A stretch of DNA of 64,000 nucleotides from Alphaproteobacteria bacterium US3C007 (lineage in GTDB: Bacteria; Pseudomonadota; Alphaproteobacteria; Rhodobacterales; Rhodobacteraceae), in assembly GCA_034423775.1 (NCBI GenBank), contig CP139918.1, positions 682,001-746,000 of the forward strand. The letters are read 5' to 3'. The notes below the pieces were generated by a model, which was not told the origin of the DNA, did no database searches, and saw only the letters and a list, made by a program, of their open reading frames with translations. Shown here piece by piece: positions 1-8,228 of the stretch (position 1 is its first letter; the number at the start of each line of letters is the position of its first letter). The position numbers were made by a program, and so were the translations under genes.

Positions 1-1497
1 TCGGGTGATACATTCTCCAACCGCCGCCCAGATCCGGTGCTGCAGCAAGTTGAGCATTTCAACAATCCAACCTTGACCGTGAATGAAAGCTTCAAAGCCG
101 TTACCCGCTATTGGGATCGCATCACCCATCCCGAGCAGATCATCTCATCCTTCCCCCAAGCGATTGCCGCAATGCTCGATCCAGCCGATTGCGGGCCTGC
201 CTTTATCGGCCTGTGCCAAGACACGCAGGAAATCGCTTTTGACTATCCAGCTGCGTTTTTTGAGCCCACGCTGCATCACATTCCGCGCGCGCGCCCCGAT
301 TTACAGCAATTAGATAAGGCGATCGCAGCCCTAAAAGCCGCCAAGAAGCCCTTGATTATTTCAGGCGGCGGGGTGCGCTATTCATTGGCTGAAGAGATAT
401 TGGGTAATTTTGCGCAAGCCCGCGGCATTCCGCTTTGCGAAACCATTGCCGGCAAAGGTGCCGTGCTGCACGAGCACCCCGCCTATGTCGGGGGCATCGG
501 CGTAACCGGATCAGCATCTGCCAATACAATGGCCGCCGAAGCGGATGTGATTGTGGCGATAGGCACCCGACTGCAAGATTTCACCACCGGGTCTTGGACC
601 AGCTTTAAAGCCGATGCTCAGTTTATCTCGATCAATGCAGCGCGCTTTGATGCCACCAAACACCGCGCCATCTCTGTGGTCGGTGATGCCCGCGAAAGCC
701 TGCGTGAAATGGATGCGGCTTTGGGCGACTGGTCGGCCCCTAGCACTTGGATGGAGAAAGGCCGCGATGAAATGGCCAAATGGGACAGCTTGATTGATGA
801 GCTGCAAAAACCCAGCAATGCGCATATACCCTCCTACGCGCAGGTGATTAAAGTGGTGCAAGACAATGCCAAAACAGAAGATCTGGTGATCACCGCGGCG
901 GGCGGCCCTCCGGGTGAAGTGAATAAATGCTGGCGCGTCAAAGCCCCCAATACGGTAGACACCGAATTTGGCTTTTCGTGCATGGGCTATGAAATCCCCG
1001 CGGGTTGGGGCGCCGCAATGGCAGATGAAAACCGCACCCCCATCGTGATTATCGGCGATGGCACCTATATGATGATGAATTCGGATATTTATTCCACCGT
1101 GTTGAGCGGGCATAAAATTATCGTGATTGTGCCCGATAATGGCGGGTATGCGATCATCAACCGCCTACAGAATTACAAAGGCGGAGCCTCCTTTAACAAC
1201 CTGATCAAAGACAGCCGCGTGAAAGCGCCATTTTCGGTTGATTTTGCCAAACATGCCGAAGCCATGGGCGCTTATGGGCGCCGCGTGGAAACGCTGGGTG
1301 AATTGGATGAAGCCATGAAATGGGCCCAAGAAAATGACAAAACCACCGTTTTGACCATTCCCTCTGATGCTTATGAGTGGACCCCGGGGGATGCATCTTG
1401 GGATGTCGGCGTGCCTGAAATCTCCGCCCGTGACAGCGTTAATGAAGCGCGCAAAGACCATGATGCGATCCGCGCCAAACAACGTATCGGAGTATAA
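1..1497 (+). CDS. iolD: 3D-(3,5/4)-trihydroxycyclohexane-1,2-dione hydrolase IolD (5' partial)
   Basis: TPP-dependent enzyme that opens the ring of the diketo-inositol intermediate in myo-inositol catabolism. The frame is open from the first base of the window (reads SGDTFSNRRPDPVLQQ), so the start lies to the left and roughly the first 110-120 residues of the family are missing. The GTG at 37 is internal. The central TPP-enzyme domain (SGGGVRYS, GTRLQDFTTGSW) and the C-terminal TPP site (GDGTYMMMN followed by a PDN about 25 residues later) are visible. It ends 4 bp before iolE, so the two are one operon. Call rests on the family-specific N-terminal stretch and on the iol neighbours. Confidence 0.95.
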   Translation, partial: SGDTFSNRRPDPVLQQVEHFNNPTLTVNESFKAVTRYWDRITHPEQIISSFPQAIAAMLDPADCGPAFIGLCQDTQEIAFDYPAAFFEPTLHHIPRARPDLQQLDKAIAALKAAKKPLIISGGGVRYSLAEEILGNFAQARGIPLCETIAGKGAVLHEHPAYVGGIGVTGSASANTMAAEADVIVAIGTRLQDFTTGSWTSFKADAQFISINAARFDATKHRAISVVGDARESLREMDAALGDWSAPSTWMEKGRDEMAKWDSLIDELQKPSNAHIPSYAQVIKVVQDNAKTEDLVITAAGGPPGEVNKCWRVKAPNTVDTEFGFSCMGYEIPAGWGAAMADENRTPIVIIGDGTYMMMNSDIYSTVLSGHKIIVIVPDNGGYAIINRLQNYKGGASFNNLIKDSRVKAPFSVDFAKHAEAMGAYGRRVETLGELDEAMKWAQENDKTTVLTIPSDAYEWTPGDASWDVGVPEISARDSVNEARKDHDAIRAKQRIGV

Positions 1498-1501
1498 GCA
1501 A

Positions 1502-2401
1502 ATGAAAGCAAAGCTTGGCATCGCCCCGATTGCTTGGTGGAATGATGATCTGGAAGAGCTCAGCGATGATGTTTCGCTGGAAGAATGCCTGCGCCAAGCC
1601 AGCGAAGCCGGCTATAGCGGCATGGAAACCGGGCGACGTTTTCCAATGGATCCTGCGGTTTTGGGCCCCGTTCTTGAGCGCTACGGGATCTCGGTCTGCG
1701 GGGGTTGGTTCTCGGGGCTTTTGCTGAGCGGCGAGATCGAAGCCGAGAAAGACCGGATTGCCCCGCAACTTGAGCTGTTCAAAGCTATGGGGGCGCCCTG
1801 TATTGTTTATGGCGAAACCGCGGGTACAATCCAAGGCGATCAATCTGCACCGCTTGCCAGCAAACTGAAGCTGGATGAGGCGCAGATCAAAGAATATGGG
1901 CGCAAACTGACCGCGTTCGCCGAATGGTGCGCCGCGCAGGGCATGCCGTTGAGCTATCACCATCATATGGCGGCTCCGATCGAAACCGAGGCCGAATTAG
2001 ATCTTCTGTTGGCCTATTCCGGCGCCGCCTTGCCACTGCTTTTTGACGCGGGGCATATGGCCTTTGCTGGCGGAGATGTTTTGCGGGTGATCGACAAGCA
2101 CCATGCCCGCATCAACCATGTGCATACCAAAGATGTGCGCGGGGATGTGATCGCCGGGCTGGATCGCAGCCGGCACAGCTTTTTGGACGCGGTGATCAAA
2201 GGCGCCTTTACCGTGCCCGGCGATGGCAGTCTGGATTTCGACGCCATCGTTCAACGCCTTGCCGCCCATGGCTATGAGGGCTGGTTTGTCGTGGAAGCCG
2301 AGCAAGACCCGATCAAAAATCCGCCCCTTAAAATGGCCCAAACGGGCCATCAAGAACTGCTCCGCGTGATGAAAAACGCAGGATATTCGGTAGAAGCTTA
2401 A
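1502..2401 (+). CDS. iolE: Myo-inosose-2 dehydratase IolE
   Basis: Dehydrates 2-keto-myo-inositol to the diketone used by IolD. The 299-residue protein is a TIM-barrel of the AP-endonuclease/isomerase superfamily. Candidate metal-site segments are YHHHM, FDAGH, HVHTKD and VVEAEQDP near the C-terminus. An upstream in-frame start exists inside iolD, but the ATG at 1502 begins the conserved MKAKLGIAPIAWWND N-terminus and sits just past the iolD stop, preceded by a weak GGAG a few bases upstream. Length is normal for IolE. Likely cotranscribed with iolD. A GC-rich hairpin follows the stop. Confidence 0.95.
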   Translation: MKAKLGIAPIAWWNDDLEELSDDVSLEECLRQASEAGYSGMETGRRFPMDPAVLGPVLERYGISVCGGWFSGLLLSGEIEAEKDRIAPQLELFKAMGAPCIVYGETAGTIQGDQSAPLASKLKLDEAQIKEYGRKLTAFAEWCAAQGMPLSYHHHMAAPIETEAELDLLLAYSGAALPLLFDAGHMAFAGGDVLRVIDKHHARINHVHTKDVRGDVIAGLDRSRHSFLDAVIKGAFTVPGDGSLDFDAIVQRLAAHGYEGWFVVEAEQDPIKNPPLKMAQTGHQELLRVMKNAGYSVEA

Positions 2402-2412
2402 CGAAAGCCATA

Positions 2413-2437
2413 GAGGGCCGCCGCGCCAGCGGCCCTC
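2413..2437. terminator. Hairpin between convergent genes
   Basis: Perfect 9-bp stem GAGGGCCGC/GCGGCCCTC with a 7-base loop, placed between the iolE stop and the convergent stop at 2455. There is no T-run on either side, so it may be a Rho-assisted or bidirectional terminator. Confidence 0.55.
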
Positions 2438-2454
2438 ATATCCAGCTTAAAACC

Positions 2455-3318
2455 CTATCCAAAAATCTCTTTGAACAGCCCGATACATTGGCGAAACCCA
2501 TCCTCAAAATCGCCATTGCCGGGATGAAAAACGCTTTCAAATGAGATCACCCCATCATAATGATCTGCGCGCATCGCATCCGCCATTGGCTGAAACATCG
2601 GGCCCAGTTGCCCGGTGCCCATCCTGCGCACTTCCAGCGTTGCACGCGGCGTGTCAACCAGAACATCTTTGATATGCACATGACCAAGATAGCCGCCCTT
2701 TACCGCTTCATAGCCATCGGGGAAGGCCTGCTCATGGCACCAGCAATTATTGCCAGGATCCCACAAAACTTTCAGCGTCTCTTTTGCATCCAGCTCGTCG
2801 ATCAGCTTTCGGGCCGTATAATTTGAATTCACCATCGTGCCATTGCCCGTTTCAACCACCAACGTCACATCTTCCGCTTTGGCCAAGTCAACCGCTGGCA
2901 CGATCATTGGGGCCATCGTGTCCCAAGCGCCATGCGCCACGTTCCATTTTTCAGCGCCATTGCGACCCCAGAGAATTTGTTCTTTTTTCTGGGTCATAAT
3001 CCGCACCAAGGGCGCCTCAAGAATATGCGCCATCTCAATCACCCGCTTCAGCGCATCCATATGCTTTTGATGCAGCGCATCGCCAGGCCGGTTAGCCGAT
3101 GTGGTGCCGGCAAAAATATGCCGCGATAAACAAGAAACCGGCTTACCACGCCCCCGCAACAGTTGGTCCATTTCGGCAATTTCGGCCGCGCTATGATCGC
3201 CAACTTCTTTGTCACCCACAAATTGCAATTCCGCATATGTAAGATCAAACTCATCCATTACATCGATCGCACGGGTCAAATCGCGGCTGATACCATCGCA
3301 AATAACGCCTAACTTCAT
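2455..3318 (-). CDS. Sugar phosphate isomerase/epimerase-like TIM-barrel protein
   Basis: 287-residue AP_endonuc_2/IolE-IolI superfamily protein. Likely divalent-metal ligands lie in VVETGNG, LWDPGNN, HVHIKDV and SFESVFHPG, the usual Glu-Asp-His-Glu order of this superfamily. It overlaps the upstream dehydrogenase by 4 bp (ATGA), so the two are translationally coupled. Position inside the iol locus suggests an inosose isomerase, epimerase or dehydratase role (compare IolI, IolH, MocC), but the substrate cannot be read from sequence. Confidence 0.8.
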   Translation of the reverse strand: MKLGVICDGISRDLTRAIDVMDEFDLTYAELQFVGDKEVGDHSAAEIAEMDQLLRGRGKPVSCLSRHIFAGTTSANRPGDALHQKHMDALKRVIEMAHILEAPLVRIMTQKKEQILWGRNGAEKWNVAHGAWDTMAPMIVPAVDLAKAEDVTLVVETGNGTMVNSNYTARKLIDELDAKETLKVLWDPGNNCWCHEQAFPDGYEAVKGGYLGHVHIKDVLVDTPRATLEVRRMGTGQLGPMFQPMADAMRADHYDGVISFESVFHPGNGDFEDGFRQCIGLFKEIFG

Positions 3319-4223
3319 GCTTTGCCGCCTAAATTGCGGTGCAGCTCGGCCCCAATGATCTCTTCAATCACCTGCGTGCAGGCCCAATTATCTCCATTCG
3401 GGTATTTCGATTTGCCCGCATGAAAAATTTGCATCGCCGTTGAGGCTGTATGGAGCGGCACCTCAAGTTCTTCGGCCATATTCAAAGAGATCGTTAAATC
3501 CTTATGCATGGTGTTTATATGGCTGCCAGTGCCTTCAAATTTCCGATCAATAATGTTTTCAAGCGCCGCGTTTGTGATGCCGCAACCTGCGCTAGAAGAA
3601 GACACAACATTAAACAAAACATCTCCGCTGACACCCGCTTTTGCCGCCAATGCAGCGGCTTCAAACGTGCCCGAAAAGATCGAGCCGATGAGCGATTGCA
3701 AACAGGCTTTTACGGTTTGCCCCATGCCAGCGTCACTTCCCACGTGGTGAATGGTTTTTGAAACAGCCTCCATCACGCGTCGGTTTTTTGCCAGAATGTC
3801 AGCGGGTGCGGCCGCCATTAACGTCAGGCTTCCCCCTTGCGCGCCTGGGAACCCTCCCGAGACGGGGCTGTCAATCAAATCAATACCCGACCCAGCCATT
3901 GCAGCGCCAATTTCGCGGGCCTCGGTTGGCTTGATCGTCGCCGTTAGCAGGATCGCGCCACCCTTTTCCATCGAGGCGACCAAACCATTTTCACCCAGAA
4001 TAATCTCTTTGGCTTCCGTACCATTCATCACCATGACAAACACCGCATCACTGGCCCGACCAATTTCTGCATAATCGCGTGCCAATTGCCCGCCCATAGC
4101 TTCAAAGGCCAGTTTGCGATGCTCTAACAAATCCAGACCAATCACTGAAAACCCATTTTTAATTAAGTTTTTGGCCAAGCCACTGCCCATATCCCCAATG
4201 CCAACAATTCCCACGTTTTTCAT
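3315..4223 (-). CDS. NAD(P)-dependent dehydrogenase, 3-hydroxyisobutyrate dehydrogenase family
   Basis: 302-residue beta-hydroxyacid dehydrogenase. An N-terminal Rossmann motif GIVGIGDMGSG is followed by the substrate-binding signature DSPVSGG and a catalytic-lysine helix GQTVKACLQ. The usual Asn four residues after the Lys is not obvious here. Two in-frame ATGs lie 6 bp apart. The second (4223) has AGGGAG at correct spacing, whereas the first (4229) sits directly on the Shine-Dalgarno sequence, so 4223 is preferred. It is coupled to the downstream TIM-barrel gene. Family members reduce or oxidise 3-hydroxyisobutyrate, tartronate semialdehyde or related acids. A step in handling an inositol-derived acid is plausible but unproven. 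Confidence 0.8.
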   Translation of the reverse strand: MKNVGIVGIGDMGSGLAKNLIKNGFSVIGLDLLEHRKLAFEAMGGQLARDYAEIGRASDAVFVMVMNGTEAKEIILGENGLVASMEKGGAILLTATIKPTEAREIGAAMAGSGIDLIDSPVSGGFPGAQGGSLTLMAAAPADILAKNRRVMEAVSKTIHHVGSDAGMGQTVKACLQSLIGSIFSGTFEAAALAAKAGVSGDVLFNVVSSSSAGCGITNAALENIIDRKFEGTGSHINTMHKDLTISLNMAEELEVPLHTASTAMQIFHAGKSKYPNGDNWACTQVIEEIIGAELHRNLGGKA

Positions 4224-4669
4224 TTTCATTCTCCCTTAACACCGGCATAGCCGGATCTATAATTATATAACGCGCTCAACCACGGCGCAGCCTATTCAGG
4301 AATTTCTAGTGTTCAACGAACACCGGGCGGGTCCAGTAGACACCCCACGCCCATAAAAGATGGCAGCGGCGCTTTGCGCGGCCACCACCCTAGATTAAAA
4401 TCGCTTCCAAAATTATTGCAAGATTTTTTTTGGGCGCGGTGCGATAGCTAAAATACTTAATAGGTTGCGCTTGCACACTGCCCCAACCGAACAGTGGTCG
4501 CGAAAAGCCTCTCTCAAAACGATCCCGACGCTGTTGAAAAAAAAATAAATCCAAACATATTATAGTCACGAATGCTGCCGAAAAGGGCAGCCGCCGGGCG
4601 CGCGCAACGCCGCCCCTGAAGGGCAAACTTGAAGCAGAATGAAGATAAGAGCACCGAAGGAAAATCAGC
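4224..4669. other. Intergenic region between divergent operons
   Basis: About 450 bases separating the leftward dehydrogenase operon from the rightward Rieske gene. Several AT-rich stretches are present (around 4258-4270 and 4530-4562) that could hold promoters. I see no convincing small ORF, no copy of the TGCAACCGGTTGCA operator, and no RNA gene. Confidence 0.6.
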
Positions 4670-4984
4670 ATGAGTACATGGCTGCGCGCCTGCGCCACCG
4701 ATGATATAGAAACCGAAGATCTGATCCGCTTTGACAATGGCGATCGCAGCTACGCGATTTACCGCAGCCATAGGGATGAGTTTTTCTGTACAGACGGGCT
4801 GTGCACGCATGAAGCCGTGCATTTAGAAAACGGCCTGGTAATGGATTATATCATTGAATGTCCAATGCATAATGGCCAGTTTGATTATCGCACCGGCGAG
4901 GCAAAGCGTAGCCCCGCCTGCCAGAATTTGAAAACATATGCGGTAAAAGTAGAAAATGGCGATGTTTTTATCGATATAGGCTAG
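4670..4984 (+). CDS. MocE-like Rieske [2Fe-2S] ferredoxin
   Basis: 104-residue single-domain Rieske ferredoxin that would pass electrons to an oxygenase or similar partner in the cytoplasm. The cluster ligands are clear: CTH near residue 46 and CPMH near residue 66, with an intervening acidic stretch. GAAGGAAA precedes the ATG. Similar proteins include MocE of rhizobial rhizopine (methyl-inosamine) catabolism and the BphF-type ferredoxins. No oxygenase (MocD-like) or reductase (MocF-like) lies in the window, so the partner must be elsewhere. Location in an inositol locus favours use on an inositol derivative, which is inference. Confidence 0.85.
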   Translation: MSTWLRACATDDIETEDLIRFDNGDRSYAIYRSHRDEFFCTDGLCTHEAVHLENGLVMDYIIECPMHNGQFDYRTGEAKRSPACQNLKTYAVKVENGDVFIDIG

Positions 4985-5298
4985 CGTTACAAAGCCGATC
5001 CAAAAGCCCGAGGGTCAATCTGTCCAGCAAACGCATATAACGGCTAAGATGCGCCCCTAGAATAACATATGCATGCAGCGCTTAAGCCACGGCTCATGAT
5101 CCCCAGCCTGCGCCAGCATGAGCCATCGCAAAAAAATCGATTTGATCCTGCGCAATCCATAAACCACTTGATTGTTATGCGCCCAAGCTCGACCTTATTT
5201 TTCACCTTCTCTCGGGCCCCGGGCGATTATCCAACACAGAGGGCGCCGCTGCGGTATAAAAGGCGCGGCGCCTACAGAATGGGAAGGGTTTTCAGCTT
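4985..5298. other. Intergenic region, no gene recognised
   Basis: A 77-codon frame from 5069 has no ribosome-binding site and a composition unlike a protein. The only structure seen is the inverted repeat at 5242-5272. Confidence 0.5.
5242..5272 (-). terminator. Inverted repeat downstream of the aldolase operon
   Basis: 8-bp perfect stem GGCGCCGC/GCGGCGCC with a 15-base loop, 27 bp past the leftward stop at 5299. No T-run follows, so a termination role is only suggested by position. Confidence 0.35.
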
Positions 5299-6135
5299 TT
5301 AGGGACTGGCCGGTTTGAACCCGCGCAACACCCGCCGCGCCGCCGCGACAAGCGGATCATGCGTATCTTTTAAAATCGCCACTCGGTCAAAACGCGCTGG
5401 ATCTGCCACAACGGCGGCGCGCAGCGCAGATCCGAACGCCATCCTCAATTCGGTGCCGATATTAAATTTGCAAATCTGAGAGCCCTGCGCCAGTGCCCTG
5501 CGCTGCGCCATTGGCACCCCCGAGCCGCCATGAATCACCAAAGGGCAATTGGTCAAAGCCTCAATCGCGCGGATGCGCCGCTCGTCCAAACCGCCTTCTT
5601 TATCTTGCTGAAGATGAACATTTCCAACTGAAATCGCCATTGCATCCACCCCCGTTTCACGGGCGAATTGCGCGGCTTCATCCGGATCGGTACCTGCGGA
5701 ATTCTCTCCGCCAGAATAGCCCACAAATCCGATCTCGCCTTCACAAGAAATCCCTGCCGCATGCGCCAATGCCGCAATGGAAGCAGTTTCATCGATATTT
5801 TGAGCCAAAGGCTTGCGCGAGCCGTCAAACATCAGCGAGGTAAAACCGCTGTCCAGCGCCTCTTGGCATTCCTCAAACGTATAACCATGATCAAGATGCG
5901 CCACCACGGGCACCGCAGCCGTTTCGGCCAAATGACGGAACATTTTTCCCAAAATCGGTAGGGGCGTATGCGCCCGGCAAGAGGGGCCAGCCTGCAAAAT
6001 CACCGGCAGGTTTTCGGCTTCGGCGGCCGCCACAAAGGCGCGCATATCTTCCCATCCCAAGGTCACCAAACCTGCAACTGCATAGCCACCCGACAGCGCA
6101 GGCTGTAACACCTCTTTCAGCGTTGCCAAGGTCAT
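5299..6135 (-). CDS. Class II fructose-bisphosphate aldolase family protein (IolJ-like)
   Basis: 278-residue zinc-dependent class II aldolase. HLDHGY carries the catalytic Asp and a zinc His; EGEIGF, the HGGSG zinc/phosphate loop and NIGTELR follow in the usual order. In the iol pathway IolJ splits 2-deoxy-5-keto-D-gluconate 6-phosphate into malonate semialdehyde and dihydroxyacetone phosphate, and this gene directly follows iolB and iolC in the same operon. Its ATG overlaps the iolB stop by 4 bp. Because IolC here lacks a fused aldolase-like DUF2090 domain, this protein is the best candidate for the step. Confidence 0.88.
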   Translation of the reverse strand: MTLATLKEVLQPALSGGYAVAGLVTLGWEDMRAFVAAAEAENLPVILQAGPSCRAHTPLPILGKMFRHLAETAAVPVVAHLDHGYTFEECQEALDSGFTSLMFDGSRKPLAQNIDETASIAALAHAAGISCEGEIGFVGYSGGENSAGTDPDEAAQFARETGVDAMAISVGNVHLQQDKEGGLDERRIRAIEALTNCPLVIHGGSGVPMAQRRALAQGSQICKFNIGTELRMAFGSALRAAVVADPARFDRVAILKDTHDPLVAAARRVLRGFKPASP

Positions 6136-6974
6136 TTGAACTTGGCAACCATGTCTTTGATGCCTGGAATTGTTTCCACTTGATAGGCATGCGTGGGCTG
6201 GAAATATTGCACCAAGGGGCGCTGCGTCAGGCCACCCAGAATGGTAAAGTAATACATTTCATAACCCGGCAAAACGGCGCAAGGGTGATAGCCATTATCA
6301 ATGCAAATCGTCGATCCATCTACAATATGATAGGCATCGCCCGGTTTGTTATCTTCGCGCTGCAACATTTGCAGCCCCGAGCCGTGATTGGGCCGAAACC
6401 TAAAGTTATAAGTTTCATCATGACGGGTTTCTTCTGGCAAGCGGTTTGTGTCATGCTTATGCGAGGGAAATCCAGACCAGCCGCCCTGCCCCACCGTGAA
6501 CAATTCGCTGACCAGCAAACGCCCCACTTTGTCATGCTGTTTCTGGCCCAAAATATGTTTGATTTTGCGATGCGTTTTCGTGTCATCTGAGCCATATTGA
6601 ATCAGATCAATATCCGCAGCACGCACATCAAAAGGGTCAAGCACCTGATCATATTTTGCGCCCGCGATGAACACTTCACTCTGATCTGAGACGCAGACAA
6701 ACGTGACCTTTGCGCCCGACGGCACGTAAAGCCCCTCGGGCTCTCCATCCCAAACATCGACGCCACGATTGCCCAAGGCCGCATAAGCTTGCCCCTCAAC
6801 ATCCACATCAACGCTGCCCGTGGCCGGCGCGATACACGTTTCATAGCCGGGCACTTGATAGCTAAACGCCTCGCCTTTTTTAAGCTTCACAATGTTAAAA
6901 TAATTCAGCGGAACGCGGCTGTCTTCAACATCCACAATCGGCTGGTTTTTATTGTCATAGGGGGGGAAATGCAT
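6132..6974 (-). CDS. iolB: 5-deoxy-glucuronate isomerase IolB
   Basis: 280-residue bicupin isomerase that converts 5-deoxy-D-glucuronate to 2-deoxy-5-keto-D-gluconate. Features include SGFPSHKHD followed by ETYNFRF, matching the His/Glu metal-binding cupin pattern, and a C-terminal IDNGYHPCAVLPGYEMYY stretch typical of IolB. Length matches the family. It lies 11 bp after iolC and overlaps the aldolase by 4 bp, forming iolC-iolB-aldolase. Confidence 0.95.
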   Translation of the reverse strand: MHFPPYDNKNQPIVDVEDSRVPLNYFNIVKLKKGEAFSYQVPGYETCIAPATGSVDVDVEGQAYAALGNRGVDVWDGEPEGLYVPSGAKVTFVCVSDQSEVFIAGAKYDQVLDPFDVRAADIDLIQYGSDDTKTHRKIKHILGQKQHDKVGRLLVSELFTVGQGGWSGFPSHKHDTNRLPEETRHDETYNFRFRPNHGSGLQMLQREDNKPGDAYHIVDGSTICIDNGYHPCAVLPGYEMYYFTILGGLTQRPLVQYFQPTHAYQVETIPGIKDMVAKFK

Positions 6975-6985
6975 TGAGAAATCCT

Positions 6986-7966
6986 TTATATTTCAACGGG
7001 GCCCGGATGGGTCTGCAAAAACTCTTCCAATTGTGCGGTGCTGGGCATTGCCGGGGCGCAGCCGACTTTTGACACCACGATCGAGGCGCAGGCCGAGCCG
7101 CGCAACACCGCGTCTTTCAAACTAAAGCCAGCGGCAAGCGACGCGATAAAACCGCCCATAAAGGAATCGCCCGCACCGGTGGGTTTTAGCGCATCAACCG
7201 GATAAATGCCGGTTCGAAATTCAAGCTCAGGCGTGATCGTAATTGCGCCTTTTTCACCCATTTTATAAATCACAATCTGGGCCCCTTCACGGGCCAGGCT
7301 GCGGGCTTTATCCAAACCCTTTTCATAATCACCCGCCATAAAGCCAAATTCGACATCATTGCCGATCACCACATCGCACAGCGCGGCGGCGCGCGAATAG
7401 GTTTCAGAGGCCACCGCGGCGGATGGCCAGCTATAGGGGCGGTAATCAACATCAAAAATCAACGGCAAGCCAGCTGCCTGCGCCAGTTCAAAACCCCGGA
7501 AGGCGGCGCTGCGTGAAGGCTCCGCGGCAAATACAGTGCCGGTGGTGATCAACGCGCTATAGGCCGCATAGTCCACCGCTTCAACATCGGCGATGTTCAT
7601 TTCAAAATCTGCAGCTCCATTGCGATAAATCACCGATTGATGGTCTTCGATGCGGGTTTCGATCACCGCCAGCGAATTGCGCGCCTCACCACCCACCGTT
7701 TTTACGTGACGCCGATCAATCCCATAATGGTCAAGCTGGTTCAAGCAATAGCGCCCGATCGCATCATCGGACACGCTGGTGACCAAGGCAGAGCGTCCAC
7801 CATGTTTGTTAATCGCCACCCCGATATTGGCAGATGACCCGCCCAGCGCAGAAACAAATTGCACCGCTTCTTCTGTTTTGGCCCCCGGAGGGTCGGCATA
7901 AAAATCCATGCCTGCGCGGCCGATGATCACAAAGTTATTTGTTTTTATCCGATTTAAATCTGCCAT
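6986..7966 (-). CDS. iolC: 5-dehydro-2-deoxygluconokinase IolC
   Basis: 326-residue PfkB-family sugar kinase that phosphorylates 2-deoxy-5-keto-gluconate. GGSSANIGVAINKHGG is the N-terminal PfkB signature. The C-terminal GAGDSFMGGF holds the catalytic Asp and anion hole. Many proteobacterial IolC proteins carry a C-terminal DUF2090 domain (about 640 residues in total), but this one ends after the kinase. AAGGG sits 7 bases before the ATG. First gene of the leftward operon, transcribed from the same intergenic region as the rightward iolE-like gene, which contains a LacI-type operator. Confidence 0.94.
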   Translation of the reverse strand: MADLNRIKTNNFVIIGRAGMDFYADPPGAKTEEAVQFVSALGGSSANIGVAINKHGGRSALVTSVSDDAIGRYCLNQLDHYGIDRRHVKTVGGEARNSLAVIETRIEDHQSVIYRNGAADFEMNIADVEAVDYAAYSALITTGTVFAAEPSRSAAFRGFELAQAAGLPLIFDVDYRPYSWPSAAVASETYSRAAALCDVVIGNDVEFGFMAGDYEKGLDKARSLAREGAQIVIYKMGEKGAITITPELEFRTGIYPVDALKPTGAGDSFMGGFIASLAAGFSLKDAVLRGSACASIVVSKVGCAPAMPSTAQLEEFLQTHPGPVEI

Positions 7967-8160
7967 TCATGGCCCTTTCAACTTTTCCCAAAACGGCGTT
8001 TTCCGCCCGCGCGCTTCGCCGATAGCTAAGCTGCGCGCAGCAACGCCTCTGGCGCGCATCCTCCGGCGCGGCATAACACCAATATTTATGAGATCAAACT
8101 CTGTTTACGCTGAGGGTATATTTCTCACTTGCTCCGTTTCGTAACAATAGATACTGAATC

Positions 8161-8174
8161 TGCAACCGGTTGCA
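8161..8174. promoter_or_regulatory. LacI-family operator, copy 1
   Basis: Perfect palindrome TGCAACCGGTTGCA with the central CG typical of LacI/GalR operators. It lies in the 262-bp gap between divergent iolC and the iolE-like gene, 55 bp before the latter's ATG, so it can control both. The same sequence recurs at 10281-10298 near the lacI gene. Confidence 0.8.
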
Positions 8175-8228
8175 AAACGATTTTCTGCGCCGCCGACACA
8201 ACCTGCAATTCTAGAAAGGCCAAAGACT

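Noticed and set aside
511..1521. Long antisense frames inside iolD and in many other genes
   Set aside because: They mirror codon bias of the true genes, lack binding sites and overlap them completely.
5069..5302. 77-codon frame before the aldolase stop
   Set aside because: No ribosome-binding site, low-complexity basic composition, and it runs into the convergent gene.
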